From: Flavobacteriales bacterium
GTDB taxonomy: Bacteria > Bacteroidota > Bacteroidia > JACJYZ01
DNA: 64,000 nucleotides
Assembly (NCBI GenBank): GCA_020635855.1
Contig: JACJYZ010000002.1
Coordinates: forward strand, 682,001-746,000
Reading direction: 5' to 3'
The notes under the pieces: model-generated
Databases searched by the model: none
What the model was told of the DNA's origin: nothing
Seen by the model: only the letters and a program-made list of their open reading frames with translations
Shown: one piece after another, positions 25,077-34,147 of the stretch
How the letters are laid out: each line of letters opens with the position of its first letter
Numbering within the stretch: the first letter of the stretch is position 1
Translations under genes and position numbers: made by a program

Positions 25077-28000
25077 TTACCTGATCAGTGATACGTGCCC
25101 GATGCGTTTGTAGTCTTTGCCATTGCAGTCCGTTGCCTTGATCAGCCAAACATACACATCTTCCTGTGCAACTACATTCTCGCTGGTTTTGCCGTCCCAT
25201 CCTGTCAGTGAAGTGGTTTGGAAAATAAGGTTGCCCCATCGGTCAAAGATGTACATTTCAAAGTCGCAGTAGTTATACTGGCCTACGGTGAAGAGGTCGT
25301 TCACGCCATCCTTGTTCGGTGTAAAGGCATTGGGAACATAGATCGCTGAAATGTCTTTCACGCATACGGTTTGTTCCAGTGTGTCCACACATCCGTACTG
25401 GTTTTCAATCGCCAGCAATACATTGTAGCAGCCTGTATCCTGGTAGACGTGGCTGGGGAATTGACTTGTGGATGTGCTGTCGTCATCAAAGTCCCAATAC
25501 CATGAGATGGCATCGCTGGATTTGTCTACAAAAGTGATCACCGGATTCATGATGGTAACTTCCCACGGATTGGCAACAAAGTTCGCTTGCGGGATGATCA
25601 TGTTGTTGTGCACCGAAATGGTGTCGGCGATGATACATCCGTTGGCATCCGTTACAACCACACCATATGTTCCTGCTTTCAGTCCGCTCACGGTGGCGGC
25701 GGTTGAATTGCCAGGGGTATTCCATTGGTAGCCGTAAGGCGATGTGCCCTGGTCGGGAGTAGCGGTTACCGTACCGCTGCTGTCGCTACAGATCTCATCG
25801 GTTTCTGCCAGTTCCAGCAGCAGCGCTGTGGGTTCGTTAATGGTAGCGGTGGTACACACCTGGCAGTTGAGTTGGTCGGTGAGACAAACGTTGTATGTGC
25901 CTGCGCACAATCCCGTGGCAGTAGCTGCGGTCTGACTGTTTGCATCATCCCATGTGTAGTTGTATGGCGGGGTTCCGCTGGCGCCAACCACGGTAGCGGT
26001 TCCGGTACAGTCGCCGTTGCAGAGCGGATCGGTGGTGCCTTGCAGGGTAATGGTGGGAGGGGGTGTGCCGCCCACGGTTGCGTTGTCGGTGATGGTACAA
26101 CCGCTGGCATCGGTGACGGTCACATTGTATGTGCCTTGTACGAGTCCGGTTGCTGTTGCCGTTGTTTGCCCGTTTGCATCATCCCACAGGTAGGTGTAGG
26201 TAGGTGTGCCACCTCCGGGTGTGGCTGTAGTGGTACCTGCTTGTCCGCAGCTTACATCGGTTGAGCTTACGGTTAGGGTGAGCGGGGTGGGTTCAATGAT
26301 GGTAGCCGATGATGTGATGGTGCAGCCATTGCCGTCGGTCACGGTCACGTCGTATGTGCCGGCGATCAGTCCGCTGATTGTTGCGGTTGTGCCTCCTGTC
26401 GGTTGCCAGTTGTAGCTGTAGGTGGGAGTGCCACCGCTCACGGTAATGGTGGCCGTTCCGTTGGTTTCACCGTTGCATAGGATATCGGTATGCGATGTGG
26501 TTTGCGAAAGTGCTGTGGGTTCGGTAATGGTGGCTGTGGTGGTGGCGGTGCATCCGTTGATATCGGTCACGGTAACGGTATAGGTGCCTGCACACAGTCC
26601 GGTTGCAGTTGTGCCAGCCTGGTTGTCACTCCACAGGTAAGTATATCCGGGTGCTCCACCGGTGCTCGATACCGATGCAGTTCCGGTACAGTCTCCGTTG
26701 CAGGGCGGATTTGTAGTGTTGTCGACGGTAACGGTCGGACTGTTAATGCCCACCACTGCCGTATCGCCTGTGATGGAACATCCGTTGGCGTCGGTCACTG
26801 TTACCGCATAGGTGCCTGCTCCGAGTCCGGTCATCGTTGCCGTGGTGGCACCGCCCGGCATCCATATATAGGAATAATTGGGCGTTCCTCCGGAGGCGGT
26901 CACGTTCACCGAGCCGTCGAGGTTTCCGCAAGTGGTGCCCACAGATCCGAAGGTAATGGCAAGTGCTGTAGGTTCGGCAATGGTTTCTGTAGAAACGGAG
27001 GTACATCCGTTGGCATCGGTTACGGTAACACTATAGGTGCCCGCACTCAGTCCGCTGACGGTTGCTGTTGTTGCTCCTCCCGGGGCCCACAGGTACGTAT
27101 AGTTGGGCGTGCCTCCGGATGCGGTCACACTTGCAGATCCATCTGAACCGCCATTGCAGAGGTTATCGGTTTTTGATGAAGTGGTGATGAGCGGTTCGGG
27201 ACCATCCACGGTGGTGGACGTTACTGCGGTGCAACCGGTGGCATCGGTGATGGTCACGCTGTAGTCGCCGGTGCAAAGCCCGGTGATGGTTCCGGCAGTA
27301 TTGCTGGTTTCGCCGTTGCTCCATTCGAAAGTATATGGTTGAACACCGTCCTGATCAACCGTTACCGTGGCTGTTCCGTCGCAGGCACCCGAGCAGGTCT
27401 CAGGGGTGCTGGTGGCGCTGATCACGGGTGCGCCTGAACTACTTACATTCTCGGTAGCGGTTGAGGTGCATCCGAACTCACTTGTAACGGTAACTGTGTA
27501 GCTGCCCGGACAGAGACTGTTGCATGATGCGGAGGTGCAACCATTGTCCCATGCATAGGTATAGTTGCCCGTGCCCGCGTCTACCGATACGCCTCCGTTG
27601 CATTGGCCGCAATCGGTTGGGGTGGATGACGTGGTGAGCACCGGAAGCGGGTTCACGGTGATTGTTGTGTCGCCTGTTGCTTCCAGTCCGTTGGCGTCTG
27701 TAACGGTTACATGGTAGGTGGTGGTGGTAGGCGGGCATACGTTGTGGATGCTATCGTTTCCAAGCCCGTTGTCCCAAACAAAGCTGAATGGTTGGGTGCC
27801 ACCGATTGTGGTAACATGCAAGTCGGTGCATTCGCCTTCGCAGATTTCATCACCGGGTAGGGTGATGTCAAACGGACAGGGGTCAACGATGACGGTTACC
27901 TGATCTTCGTACGTGCAATCACTCTCGTCGGTAATGGTGACGGTGTAGGTGGTGGTTGTGGTAGGAGATGCGATGGGGTTCTGGCAATTTGTGCAGCTCA

Positions 28001-29117
28001 GTCCGGTCGAGGGCGACCATGTATAGGTGGTGGTGCCGTATTCGTACTGGGGCGTGGCATTTAACTGAACGCTTCCTCCCAGGCAGATGGTTTGATCGGG
28101 TCCTGCGTCCACTTCCACTGAAGCGAATTCGCCTGTGCCGCCGAAGGTGAGATCAAAACCGTTGTTGGCGGAAGTGAAGTTGTTGATGAGGATACCATAC
28201 GTGGTTCCGGCCACCATATCCACATATTTCACAAAAGGTTTTTGACCACTTCCGCAGCCGCCCGGCTCGGATGTGGTTGTGGATGTCATGTCTGTTCCTG
28301 TAGATCCGTTCGGACCCAGGCAGGAGGAATAGTCACATCGGATCGCACTTTTCTGATCGCAATTGCCGGTCGGCATTTCAAACAGCACCCAGTCCCAGTC
28401 GTCGGTACCGTTGCTGGGGGTGATGCTGTAAGTGAGTGTTCCGGAGGTTTTGCAGGTCCAATAGTACCAGACGGTGTTTGATTCCGGAGAAACGCCTGCA
28501 CAGGTACCGCTGGCCTCCGCGTTGTCATTTCCAGCACCCGAAATGGAGCCGGAAGTAACGGGATCTTTGGAGCATAGCCAGTGTGCACTGTTGCAGTCTG
28601 ATCCCGGATATACGGGTGCATCATAGTTGTTGACGCATAGCTTGAAAGTTCCCTGAGTGAAACTTCCGTCTACCCGGATGTAGTAATCCTGACCGGCCAC
28701 CAGTCCGCCTTTGTAAACCGAAGCGGTATCTATGAATCCGTCGTTGGTGGCACAGGGTAGGATATTGAAGTTCTGACAATCGGTGGTGGTGTAAAGTTCC
28801 ACTTCCGGTTGTGACATGTTTCCGCCCAGCTGGTTGGAACCAACTACCTTAACCCTTATGTCCTTGTTGGTGGCAGTGAAAACAAACCACACGTCGTGGG
28901 TGCCTGTTCCTTTCCAGCATGTTCCTTTTGCCAGGTTGCCGGGGTTGGTAGCGCCCACTGTCGTGTACGCACCGTTGGCGGAACACCAATTGTTCAGGTT
29001 GGTAAGTCGGATTGCGTTGTTACAGTCATCATTGGCCGGTTGTGACCATGCCAGTATGGGCAGGATAAGGATGGCCAGGATACTTAATACGCTTGTAGAA
29101 AAGCTTTGCTTTTTCAT
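25077..29117 (-). CDS. Secreted SprB-repeat protein with PKD and T9SS type B sorting domains
   Basis: The 1346-residue protein has a signal peptide (cleavage near LAWSQ). Two N-terminal domains of the kind found in Bacteroidota surface proteins follow (NDDCNNAIRL, then SDCNSAHWLC). Next is about a dozen SprB-type repeats of 70-80 residues sharing TATVSGLSAGTY and VTVTDANGC blocks with paired cysteines. A PKD domain (WYWDFDDDSTSTSQFPSHVY) and a CHU_C/type B sorting domain (VPNAFTPNKDGVNDLF, DRWGNLIF, KRIGHVSLIR) close it. It should be exported by the type IX system and attached to the cell surface; SprB itself is a gliding adhesin, but the role here is only inferred. The start at 29117 is the ATG that begins the signal peptide. 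Confidence 0.93.
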   Translation of the reverse strand: MKKQSFSTSVLSILAILILPILAWSQPANDDCNNAIRLTNLNNWCSANGAYTTVGATNPGNLAKGTCWKGTGTHDVWFVFTATNKDIRVKVVGSNQLGGNMSQPEVELYTTTDCQNFNILPCATNDGFIDTASVYKGGLVAGQDYYIRVDGSFTQGTFKLCVNNYDAPVYPGSDCNSAHWLCSKDPVTSGSISGAGNDNAEASGTCAGVSPESNTVWYYWTCKTSGTLTYSITPSNGTDDWDWVLFEMPTGNCDQKSAIRCDYSSCLGPNGSTGTDMTSTTTSEPGGCGSGQKPFVKYVDMVAGTTYGILINNFTSANNGFDLTFGGTGEFASVEVDAGPDQTICLGGSVQLNATPQYEYGTTTYTWSPSTGLSCTNCQNPIASPTTTTTYTVTITDESDCTYEDQVTVIVDPCPFDITLPGDEICEGECTDLHVTTIGGTQPFSFVWDNGLGNDSIHNVCPPTTTTYHVTVTDANGLEATGDTTITVNPLPVLTTSSTPTDCGQCNGGVSVDAGTGNYTYAWDNGCTSASCNSLCPGSYTVTVTSEFGCTSTATENVSSSGAPVISATSTPETCSGACDGTATVTVDQDGVQPYTFEWSNGETSNTAGTITGLCTGDYSVTITDATGCTAVTSTTVDGPEPLITTSSKTDNLCNGGSDGSASVTASGGTPNYTYLWAPGGATTATVSGLSAGTYSVTVTDANGCTSVSTETIAEPTALAITFGSVGTTCGNLDGSVNVTASGGTPNYSYIWMPGGATTATMTGLGAGTYAVTVTDANGCSITGDTAVVGINSPTVTVDNTTNPPCNGDCTGTASVSSTGGAPGYTYLWSDNQAGTTATGLCAGTYTVTVTDINGCTATTTATITEPTALSQTTSHTDILCNGETNGTATITVSGGTPTYSYNWQPTGGTTATISGLIAGTYDVTVTDGNGCTITSSATIIEPTPLTLTVSSTDVSCGQAGTTTATPGGGTPTYTYLWDDANGQTTATATGLVQGTYNVTVTDASGCTITDNATVGGTPPPTITLQGTTDPLCNGDCTGTATVVGASGTPPYNYTWDDANSQTAATATGLCAGTYNVCLTDQLNCQVCTTATINEPTALLLELAETDEICSDSSGTVTATPDQGTSPYGYQWNTPGNSTAATVSGLKAGTYGVVVTDANGCIIADTISVHNNMIIPQANFVANPWEVTIMNPVITFVDKSSDAISWYWDFDDDSTSTSQFPSHVYQDTGCYNVLLAIENQYGCVDTLEQTVCVKDISAIYVPNAFTPNKDGVNDLFTVGQYNYCDFEMYIFDRWGNLIFQTTSLTGWDGKTSENVVAQEDVYVWLIKATDCNGKDYKRIGHVSLIR

Positions 29118-29391
29118 TGGGGAGAATGGTTGCAAATAGATAAAATGGATGAAAAACTAAACTCCTTCGCAAATTCCTTCTTGATACACTCTGTTACGGA
29201 ACTAAAACAAATTTACATTATAGACCCTGTAAATGCAATGTAAAATAAGCATTTGATTCAGGTTTCGGCCCTGAATTTATTAAATGCCCCGACAAAATAA
29301 AAGCTGGTTTATGTTGATATAATGAGCTTTTTGTTTGGAGTGTAACCAAATTTTTGTCAACGGGAGACTAAAAATTCCGAAGAAATATTGG

Positions 29392-29892
29392 CTAAATCAG
29401 GTGTTGGTTGTATAGGATTTGGTATCGGGCCGCACGCACGAAAGTGGGACGAACGTTTTGGCAGGACTTCGGATTTCGTGTTGAAAACTTAACTGTGCAG
29501 GTGCATCCTCGGGCATCGTTCCATGTAACCGCAAGGGAGTGGCAACAAAGCCTGAGTGGGTAGCTGTGGTGATGTTGCCTGGTATCCATCAGTGGTGTGT
29601 GCCGGGTGTGCTTCCGGCAATGGATACGGTTACCGGGCCTTCGGATGCACCATAACACAGATTGGTTGATAAGGGCAGCGGTTCCGTTGCGACCGTTGGC
29701 GCATGTTTCAGGGGTGGTGTCAACCCCTGATCTCTGAAGCTCCGAAACCGCTGATGTTTTTAGAAGATCTTGTGGAATAGATATGTGATGCCGGGCCAGG
29801 TAATACCCGTCATTGGTCGGGTGGTTGCACGACAGTGATGAACTTATTTCAAATGTGAAAAAGCAGCAACTCTCCGGTATGCAGTTGTTCAT
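29392..29892 (-). pseudogene. Decayed SprB-repeat relic
   Basis: No intact gene is present, but translating the minus strand across frames recovers a broken SprB repeat. One frame gives TNLCYGASEGPVTVSIAGST, then PGTHH, a stop codon, and WIPGNITTATHSGF. After one frameshift, LAVTWNDARGCTCTVKF follows. This lines up with the neighbour's repeat pattern (WMPGGATTATMTGL, then YAVTVTDANGCS). An upstream piece in another frame reads TTPETCANGRNGTAAL, like a repeat start. The 166-codon open frame here is therefore fortuitous. It is probably a former part or copy of the adjacent SprB gene. Confidence 0.65.
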
Positions 29893-30211
29893 CTTCCATG
29901 GTGGGGAGGAAGGTGCGGGTGAAAACTGAAAGACTAAGATTCAAGATTATGCTACACAGAATAATCAAGAAGTGGGGAGTGAGGTAAAAGTAAGGGATGG
30001 TGGCTTTACTTGCAAAGAATAACAAGGAATCGGAGTGGGGTTGGCTATTTTTTTGTAATCCTTCTATACGGAATAAAATATTGATTATGGCGCCAAATTA
30101 AGGCTTAACGCAGGTTTAATTCTGGACAGTGTTGCCTGTTGGTTGTTATGGGAGGCTAAATAAAATTCAATTATGGATAAAAATGGAGAGGCTGTTAAAC
30201 TCCGGTCCAAA
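29893..30211. other. Gap without recognisable feature
   Basis: This A/T-rich 319-bp stretch lies between the SprB relic and the end of the cbb3 operon. I see no gene, repeat or convincing hairpin in it. The same holds for 29118-29391, upstream of the SprB gene, which should contain that gene's promoter. Confidence 0.5.
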
Positions 30212-30907
30212 TCAATGGCAATGGTGATGAGTGGTACCGGTAAGTTCCGGACTGATATACGGAATGCCCAGGTTGAGTCCGCGCATGATCAGCAGGATGG
30301 CCATCACACCGATCACAACCGGAACAAGTTTCCGGAAGTGCATGCGCATGCGACTGCCTGCCAGACTGCCTGCCAGCATCATGCCCAGCATGGCCGGCAG
30401 GGTACCCAAACCGAACAACATCATGAACAAGGCACCTGAGGTGATACCGGATGTGGCTACGGCTCCGGCAATGGCCATGTACACCAGGCCGCATGGAAGC
30501 AAACCGTTCAGCATTCCGGTAATCCACAAGGCTGGAAATGATTTCAGCGAGATGCGCCTCGCCAATGCTGTTTTCAGGGGAGTGATCACCCTGCCGATCC
30601 CTGATGATAGTTTGTTTTGTGCCGATGAAAGTTGAATGCCGAGTGCGGTGAGTAGTAACAGTACACCGAGGGTGATGGACAAGGCCTGTTGCAGTCCTGC
30701 CCAGGCAAATGTCATTCCGATGGCCCCGAAGACTGCCCCAAGGATAGCATATGTAACGGCACGACCTCCATTGTAGATAATCGCTCCCAGGATGCGTCCG
30801 CTCCAGGGGCGATGATGCACCGGCAGGGCCAGCGCGATCGGTCCGCACATGCCCACGCAGTGCAGGCCGCCTACCAGTCCCATCAATATGGCGCTCCACC
30901 AGATCAT
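30212..30907 (-). CDS. DsbD_2/UreH-like membrane protein of the cbb3 operon (sulfite exporter TauE/SafE superfamily label)
   Basis: The 231-residue protein has about six membrane helices. It opens with the family's conserved first helix, GLVGGLHCVGMCGPIALAL, which contains a Cys-x3-Cys and His likely to handle metal. The short C-terminal tail is His-rich (TGTTHHHCH). Members of this family sit at the end of ccoGH(S) operons in Bacteroidota and are thought to help copper or redox supply to the oxidase; direct proof is limited. The start at 30907 overlaps ccoH as ATGA. It is last in the cco operon. Confidence 0.85.
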   Translation of the reverse strand: MIWWSAILMGLVGGLHCVGMCGPIALALPVHHRPWSGRILGAIIYNGGRAVTYAILGAVFGAIGMTFAWAGLQQALSITLGVLLLLTALGIQLSSAQNKLSSGIGRVITPLKTALARRISLKSFPALWITGMLNGLLPCGLVYMAIAGAVATSGITSGALFMMLFGLGTLPAMLGMMLAGSLAGSRMRMHFRKLVPVVIGVMAILLIMRGLNLGIPYISPELTGTTHHHCH

Positions 30908-31341
30908 CTTAAGAACAGTTCTTTTTCTGAATAATAGGACACGCCTGCCGCCATCCAGTCGCCCTGCACCATGTAATATTTCCCGGTGAACTTTTCCATG
31001 GGAATGCGTTGAATACCGTTTGCGTCCGGACTTATCTCCACTTCGAAATCCTTCTGTTGATCCGCCATGCATTTGAAGACCAGCTTGCCTGAAGGCATGT
31101 TGGGCTGAATCTCTTCCGGAAATTTCACGTCCACTCCTTCATTATTCCGGGAAAGGACGATGTCATCACCCAGCGCCTTTACATTGTGCATTTTGTTGAT
31201 CTGCTCCTGAAAGGCAAGTTCCTTGGCGTAGTAGTTGTCGTCCATCAGGTCTACCTTTTCGATGGATGTGCGGTATACCATATATAATATACCCACCACG
31301 AAGGCGGTATAGGCAATGGCTATTTTGTATCCCCAGTTCAT
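30904..31341 (-). CDS. ccoH: FixH/CcoH family cbb3 oxidase assembly protein
   Basis: The 145-residue protein has one N-terminal membrane helix (about 4-22) and a periplasmic beta-rich domain, with the DNYYAKELAFQEQI segment typical of FixH proteins. CcoH is needed for stable cbb3 assembly. I chose ATG at 31341, just after the ccoG stop; a TTG two codons earlier is possible. It overlaps the next gene by 4 bp. Confidence 0.88.
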   Translation of the reverse strand: MNWGYKIAIAYTAFVVGILYMVYRTSIEKVDLMDDNYYAKELAFQEQINKMHNVKALGDDIVLSRNNEGVDVKFPEEIQPNMPSGKLVFKCMADQQKDFEVEISPDANGIQRIPMEKFTGKYYMVQGDWMAAGVSYYSEKELFLR

Positions 31342-31343
31342 GA

Positions 31344-32753
31344 TCAATAAGTTTTGATTGGACCTAAAAACGATGTTTTGATGGTTTCAATAAGCTCTTC
31401 GTTGTGGTAAACACCCACGGTTACCTTCACATTGAAATCATGCAATTCTTCTTTGTCTAACATGATAAGTAGTTCACCTTCCTTCATGCCATGCGGTTCC
31501 ACTTCTACCGGGTTCCCGATGATCTTGATCTCTCCGGGACCTGATGTGATGCGGAATGCCAACGGAAGATCTTGGCCGGTTTTGTTGAGTACCTTGAAGT
31601 TGTACATGTTGGAAATACGTCCGTCATCCATCTTCTGAAAGGTGAGGCCGGGAATGCGCAACAGCGTGGTTTCCACATCCGAGCGGGTGACCAGCAGCGC
31701 CACCATGGCCACGATCAGCAGGCTCAATACGGCCGTATAACCTTTGAGCCGGTTGGTGAAGGTGAATTTCACCCGGTCGGCGATTTCGCTTTCGCTGGCA
31801 TAACGGATCAGTCCCTTCGGCTTTTTGATCTTTTCCATCACGTGGTTGCAGGCATCAATGCAGGCGGTGCAGTTCACGCATTCGAGCTGTGTGCCGTTGC
31901 GGATGTCGATTCCGGTGGGGCACACCCGTACGCATTCATGGCAATCCACGCAATCACCTTTTTCTCTTTGGTCTTCCTTTTTGCGGATCATGCCCCTGGG
32001 TTCGCCCCGGTGATAATCATAGGTCACCACGATGGAGTTGCGGTCCAGCATCACGCCCTGGAAACGGCCGTACGGACAAACATTCGTACATACCTGTTCG
32101 CGGAAGAAGGCGAACACGAAATAAAATGCCCCCGAAAAAACCATCATGGAGGTAAGCCCTCCCACGTGCTCCGACGGTGGGTCGGTGATGATCTTTTCCA
32201 GTTGACCGATCCCGATGATGTAGGCGAGGAATGTGTTGGAGATGATGAATGCGATCAGGAAAAAGACAGAATGTTTCAAGATTCTTTTCCGGATCTTGGC
32301 CGCTGTCCACGGCGCGTTGTCGAGTTCCTTCTGTTGCTTCCAGTCGCCATCGATCCAGTATTCGATCTTGCGAAAGACCATTTCCATGAACAGGGTTTGA
32401 GGACACACCCATCCGCAGAAAAGCCTTCCGAAGGCCACGGTGAACAACACCACGAACACGATCAGGATGATGAAGGCCAGCACGAACAGGTGGAAGTCCT
32501 GTGGCCAGAATACCTGCCCGAACAATACGAATTTCCGCTCCAGTACATTGAACATCAGGAAAGGTTCGCCTTTGATCTTCAGGAACGGACCTGCGAACAG
32601 GAAGGCCAGCAGGAACCAGCTCACATAGGTGCGCAGGTTGTAAAACTTTCCTGTTACTTTCTTCGGGTAGATCCAGATCCGCCGTCCCTTCTCATCCACC
32701 GTCGACAGCTTGTCGCGGTAGGATGTACTTTCCGATGTATGTGATGTACTCAT
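31344..32753 (-). CDS. ccoG: CcoG/FixG-type ferredoxin-like cbb3 assembly protein
   Basis: The 469-residue membrane protein has five or six helices, a GWVCPQTLFMEMVFRKIEYW block, and two 4Fe-4S ferredoxin motifs (CVDCHECVRVCPTG and CVNCTACIDAC). The C-terminal domain is periplasmic and immunoglobulin-like. CcoG reduces Cu(II) for insertion into the cbb3 active site in studied systems. ATG at 32753 follows an AAGGGC ribosome-binding site; the frame is open 68 codons further upstream into ccoP. It lies 31 bp after ccoP. Confidence 0.93.
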   Translation of the reverse strand: MSTSHTSESTSYRDKLSTVDEKGRRIWIYPKKVTGKFYNLRTYVSWFLLAFLFAGPFLKIKGEPFLMFNVLERKFVLFGQVFWPQDFHLFVLAFIILIVFVVLFTVAFGRLFCGWVCPQTLFMEMVFRKIEYWIDGDWKQQKELDNAPWTAAKIRKRILKHSVFFLIAFIISNTFLAYIIGIGQLEKIITDPPSEHVGGLTSMMVFSGAFYFVFAFFREQVCTNVCPYGRFQGVMLDRNSIVVTYDYHRGEPRGMIRKKEDQREKGDCVDCHECVRVCPTGIDIRNGTQLECVNCTACIDACNHVMEKIKKPKGLIRYASESEIADRVKFTFTNRLKGYTAVLSLLIVAMVALLVTRSDVETTLLRIPGLTFQKMDDGRISNMYNFKVLNKTGQDLPLAFRITSGPGEIKIIGNPVEVEPHGMKEGELLIMLDKEELHDFNVKVTVGVYHNEELIETIKTSFLGPIKTY

Positions 32754-32784
32754 CTTGCCCTTCTTTTCCCTGTGCCGTTTTACA

Positions 32785-33975
32785 TCAGGGCGTGTTGGTT
32801 TGGGGCGTTTCAGTCTGAACCTGCGCTGTATTTGTGGTGTCCGATGGTACGGCAGTGGTGTCTGCCGGTGCATCCTGAACAACGTCTTGTTCTGACCAGG
32901 GATCTCCTTCAGGTGCTTTGGCATCCGGAGGGTTGCTGCCCTGTAGGCTCCAGACATAGCTGGCCACCTCGTGAATGTTGGCGGCTGATAACTGGGATTC
33001 CCATGAGATCATGCCTTTTTCCGGTACGCCGTGACGGATGGTTTTGAATACATTTTTGATGCCGCCGCCATGTTTCCAATAGGTGTCGGTCAGGTTCGGC
33101 GCCATGCCGGTTCCTTGTCCTACGCTGCCGTGGCAGGTAATGCAGTTGGTCTGAAAGATCGTTTTTCCGCGCTCAAGCGAAGCAGCATCCGTTAATGCTT
33201 CCACGTTGGTTTCATCCACCAGGTTGGCCATTTTGGATTTGTAAGCATCTACTTCTATTTGTGCGGCTGCAATTTCCTTTTCGTACTCCACTGCAGACAG
33301 GTCACCTTCACCTGAGATGTGGTAATAGAAAATGTACACTGCTCCCCAGATGATGGTGCCATAGAACATGTACACCCACCACGGCGGAAGTACGTTGTCG
33401 AGTTCGCGGATGCCGTCATAGCTGTGGTCCATCATCACCTCTTCTTCGCGTTCTATGGGGATGGCGCGTGTCAGGCTTTCGGAAATCTGGGTGATGAAAT
33501 CGGTTTCTTCCTCTTCGGTTTTGCCTTGAACCACAGCGATAAGTTTTTGAAGGGTTCGCAGCATGGAAATGAATATGCCGAAAAGAATGATGTTAAGCAC
33601 CACCAAAAGAATAAGGGAAGGGTCGTCGAAATAACCGGATGTAGTGACCAATAAAAATGGCAATCCGGCGGCATTCGTGGCGGTGGATTTACCGTTTGAA
33701 TTCTTTCCAATGTGGCATTGGGTTACCAGGTTGCGGATGGCAATGGTAATACCAATTATGAAAAGCAATTGGATGAGAGCAAGGCAGCCCAGAACGATGT
33801 ACGCTGTCCATTGTGGTTGCCAGGGATCACCGGTGGCTGCTGCTGCCGGTTGTGCGAACAATATCACGAGTGCTGACAGGGTCAGGGCTTTCACGCTTCC
33901 GGATCTTCGGTTGCTCCGACCGTTTGATGTGTGCTGGCTCATGTGCGTAGGTGTTGTAGTTGAATTATGATTCAT
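32785..33975 (-). CDS. ccoP: cbb3-type cytochrome c oxidase subunit III (CcoP)
   Basis: The 396-residue protein has two or three N-terminal membrane helices, one more than typical proteobacterial CcoP, then a FixP-like linker. There is one class I cytochrome c domain with CITCH at 278-282 and a distal Met ligand candidate in PEKGMISW. Most CcoP proteins carry two haem domains; here I see only one. The C-terminus is Thr/Pro/Asp-rich. The ATG overlaps the end of ccoQ by 11 bp. It is the electron-entry subunit of the oxidase. Confidence 0.92.
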   Translation of the reverse strand: MNHNSTTTPTHMSQHTSNGRSNRRSGSVKALTLSALVILFAQPAAAATGDPWQPQWTAYIVLGCLALIQLLFIIGITIAIRNLVTQCHIGKNSNGKSTATNAAGLPFLLVTTSGYFDDPSLILLVVLNIILFGIFISMLRTLQKLIAVVQGKTEEEETDFITQISESLTRAIPIEREEEVMMDHSYDGIRELDNVLPPWWVYMFYGTIIWGAVYIFYYHISGEGDLSAVEYEKEIAAAQIEVDAYKSKMANLVDETNVEALTDAASLERGKTIFQTNCITCHGSVGQGTGMAPNLTDTYWKHGGGIKNVFKTIRHGVPEKGMISWESQLSAANIHEVASYVWSLQGSNPPDAKAPEGDPWSEQDVVQDAPADTTAVPSDTTNTAQVQTETPQTNTP

Positions 33976-34147
33976 GCTTGTCGTTGCCCAGGGGCATGTT
34001 TTTCATTTCGTCAATGTGTGCACGGCTACTGGTGATGGCCAGGTAGCTGGCCACCACGAACACGCCGAAGAACAGGCAGAAGGAGATCACCGGATACATT
34101 TCAATATTCGTGATCGTGTCCATGTGGTGTTGGATGAACTTCAGCAT
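33965..34147 (-). CDS. ccoQ: CcoQ-like small cbb3 oxidase subunit
   Basis: The 60-residue protein has a single membrane helix (about 17-41) between ccoNO and ccoP, the position of the CcoQ/FixQ stability subunit. Sequence similarity in this small family is weak, so the call rests mainly on position, size and topology. It shares a base with the ccoNO stop and overlaps ccoP. Confidence 0.8.
   Translation of the reverse strand: MLKFIQHHMDTITNIEMYPVISFCLFFGVFVVASYLAITSSRAHIDEMKNMPLGNDKHES

Noticed and set aside
29392..29892. Intact 166-residue gene
   Set aside because: The meaningful homology to SprB repeats switches frames and crosses a stop, so the open frame is a by-product of decay.
31572..32744. 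Long open frame (390 codons) antisense to ccoG
   Set aside because: It is the complement of a well-conserved gene and its translation is His/Glu/Asp-rich without domains, as expected of a shadow frame.
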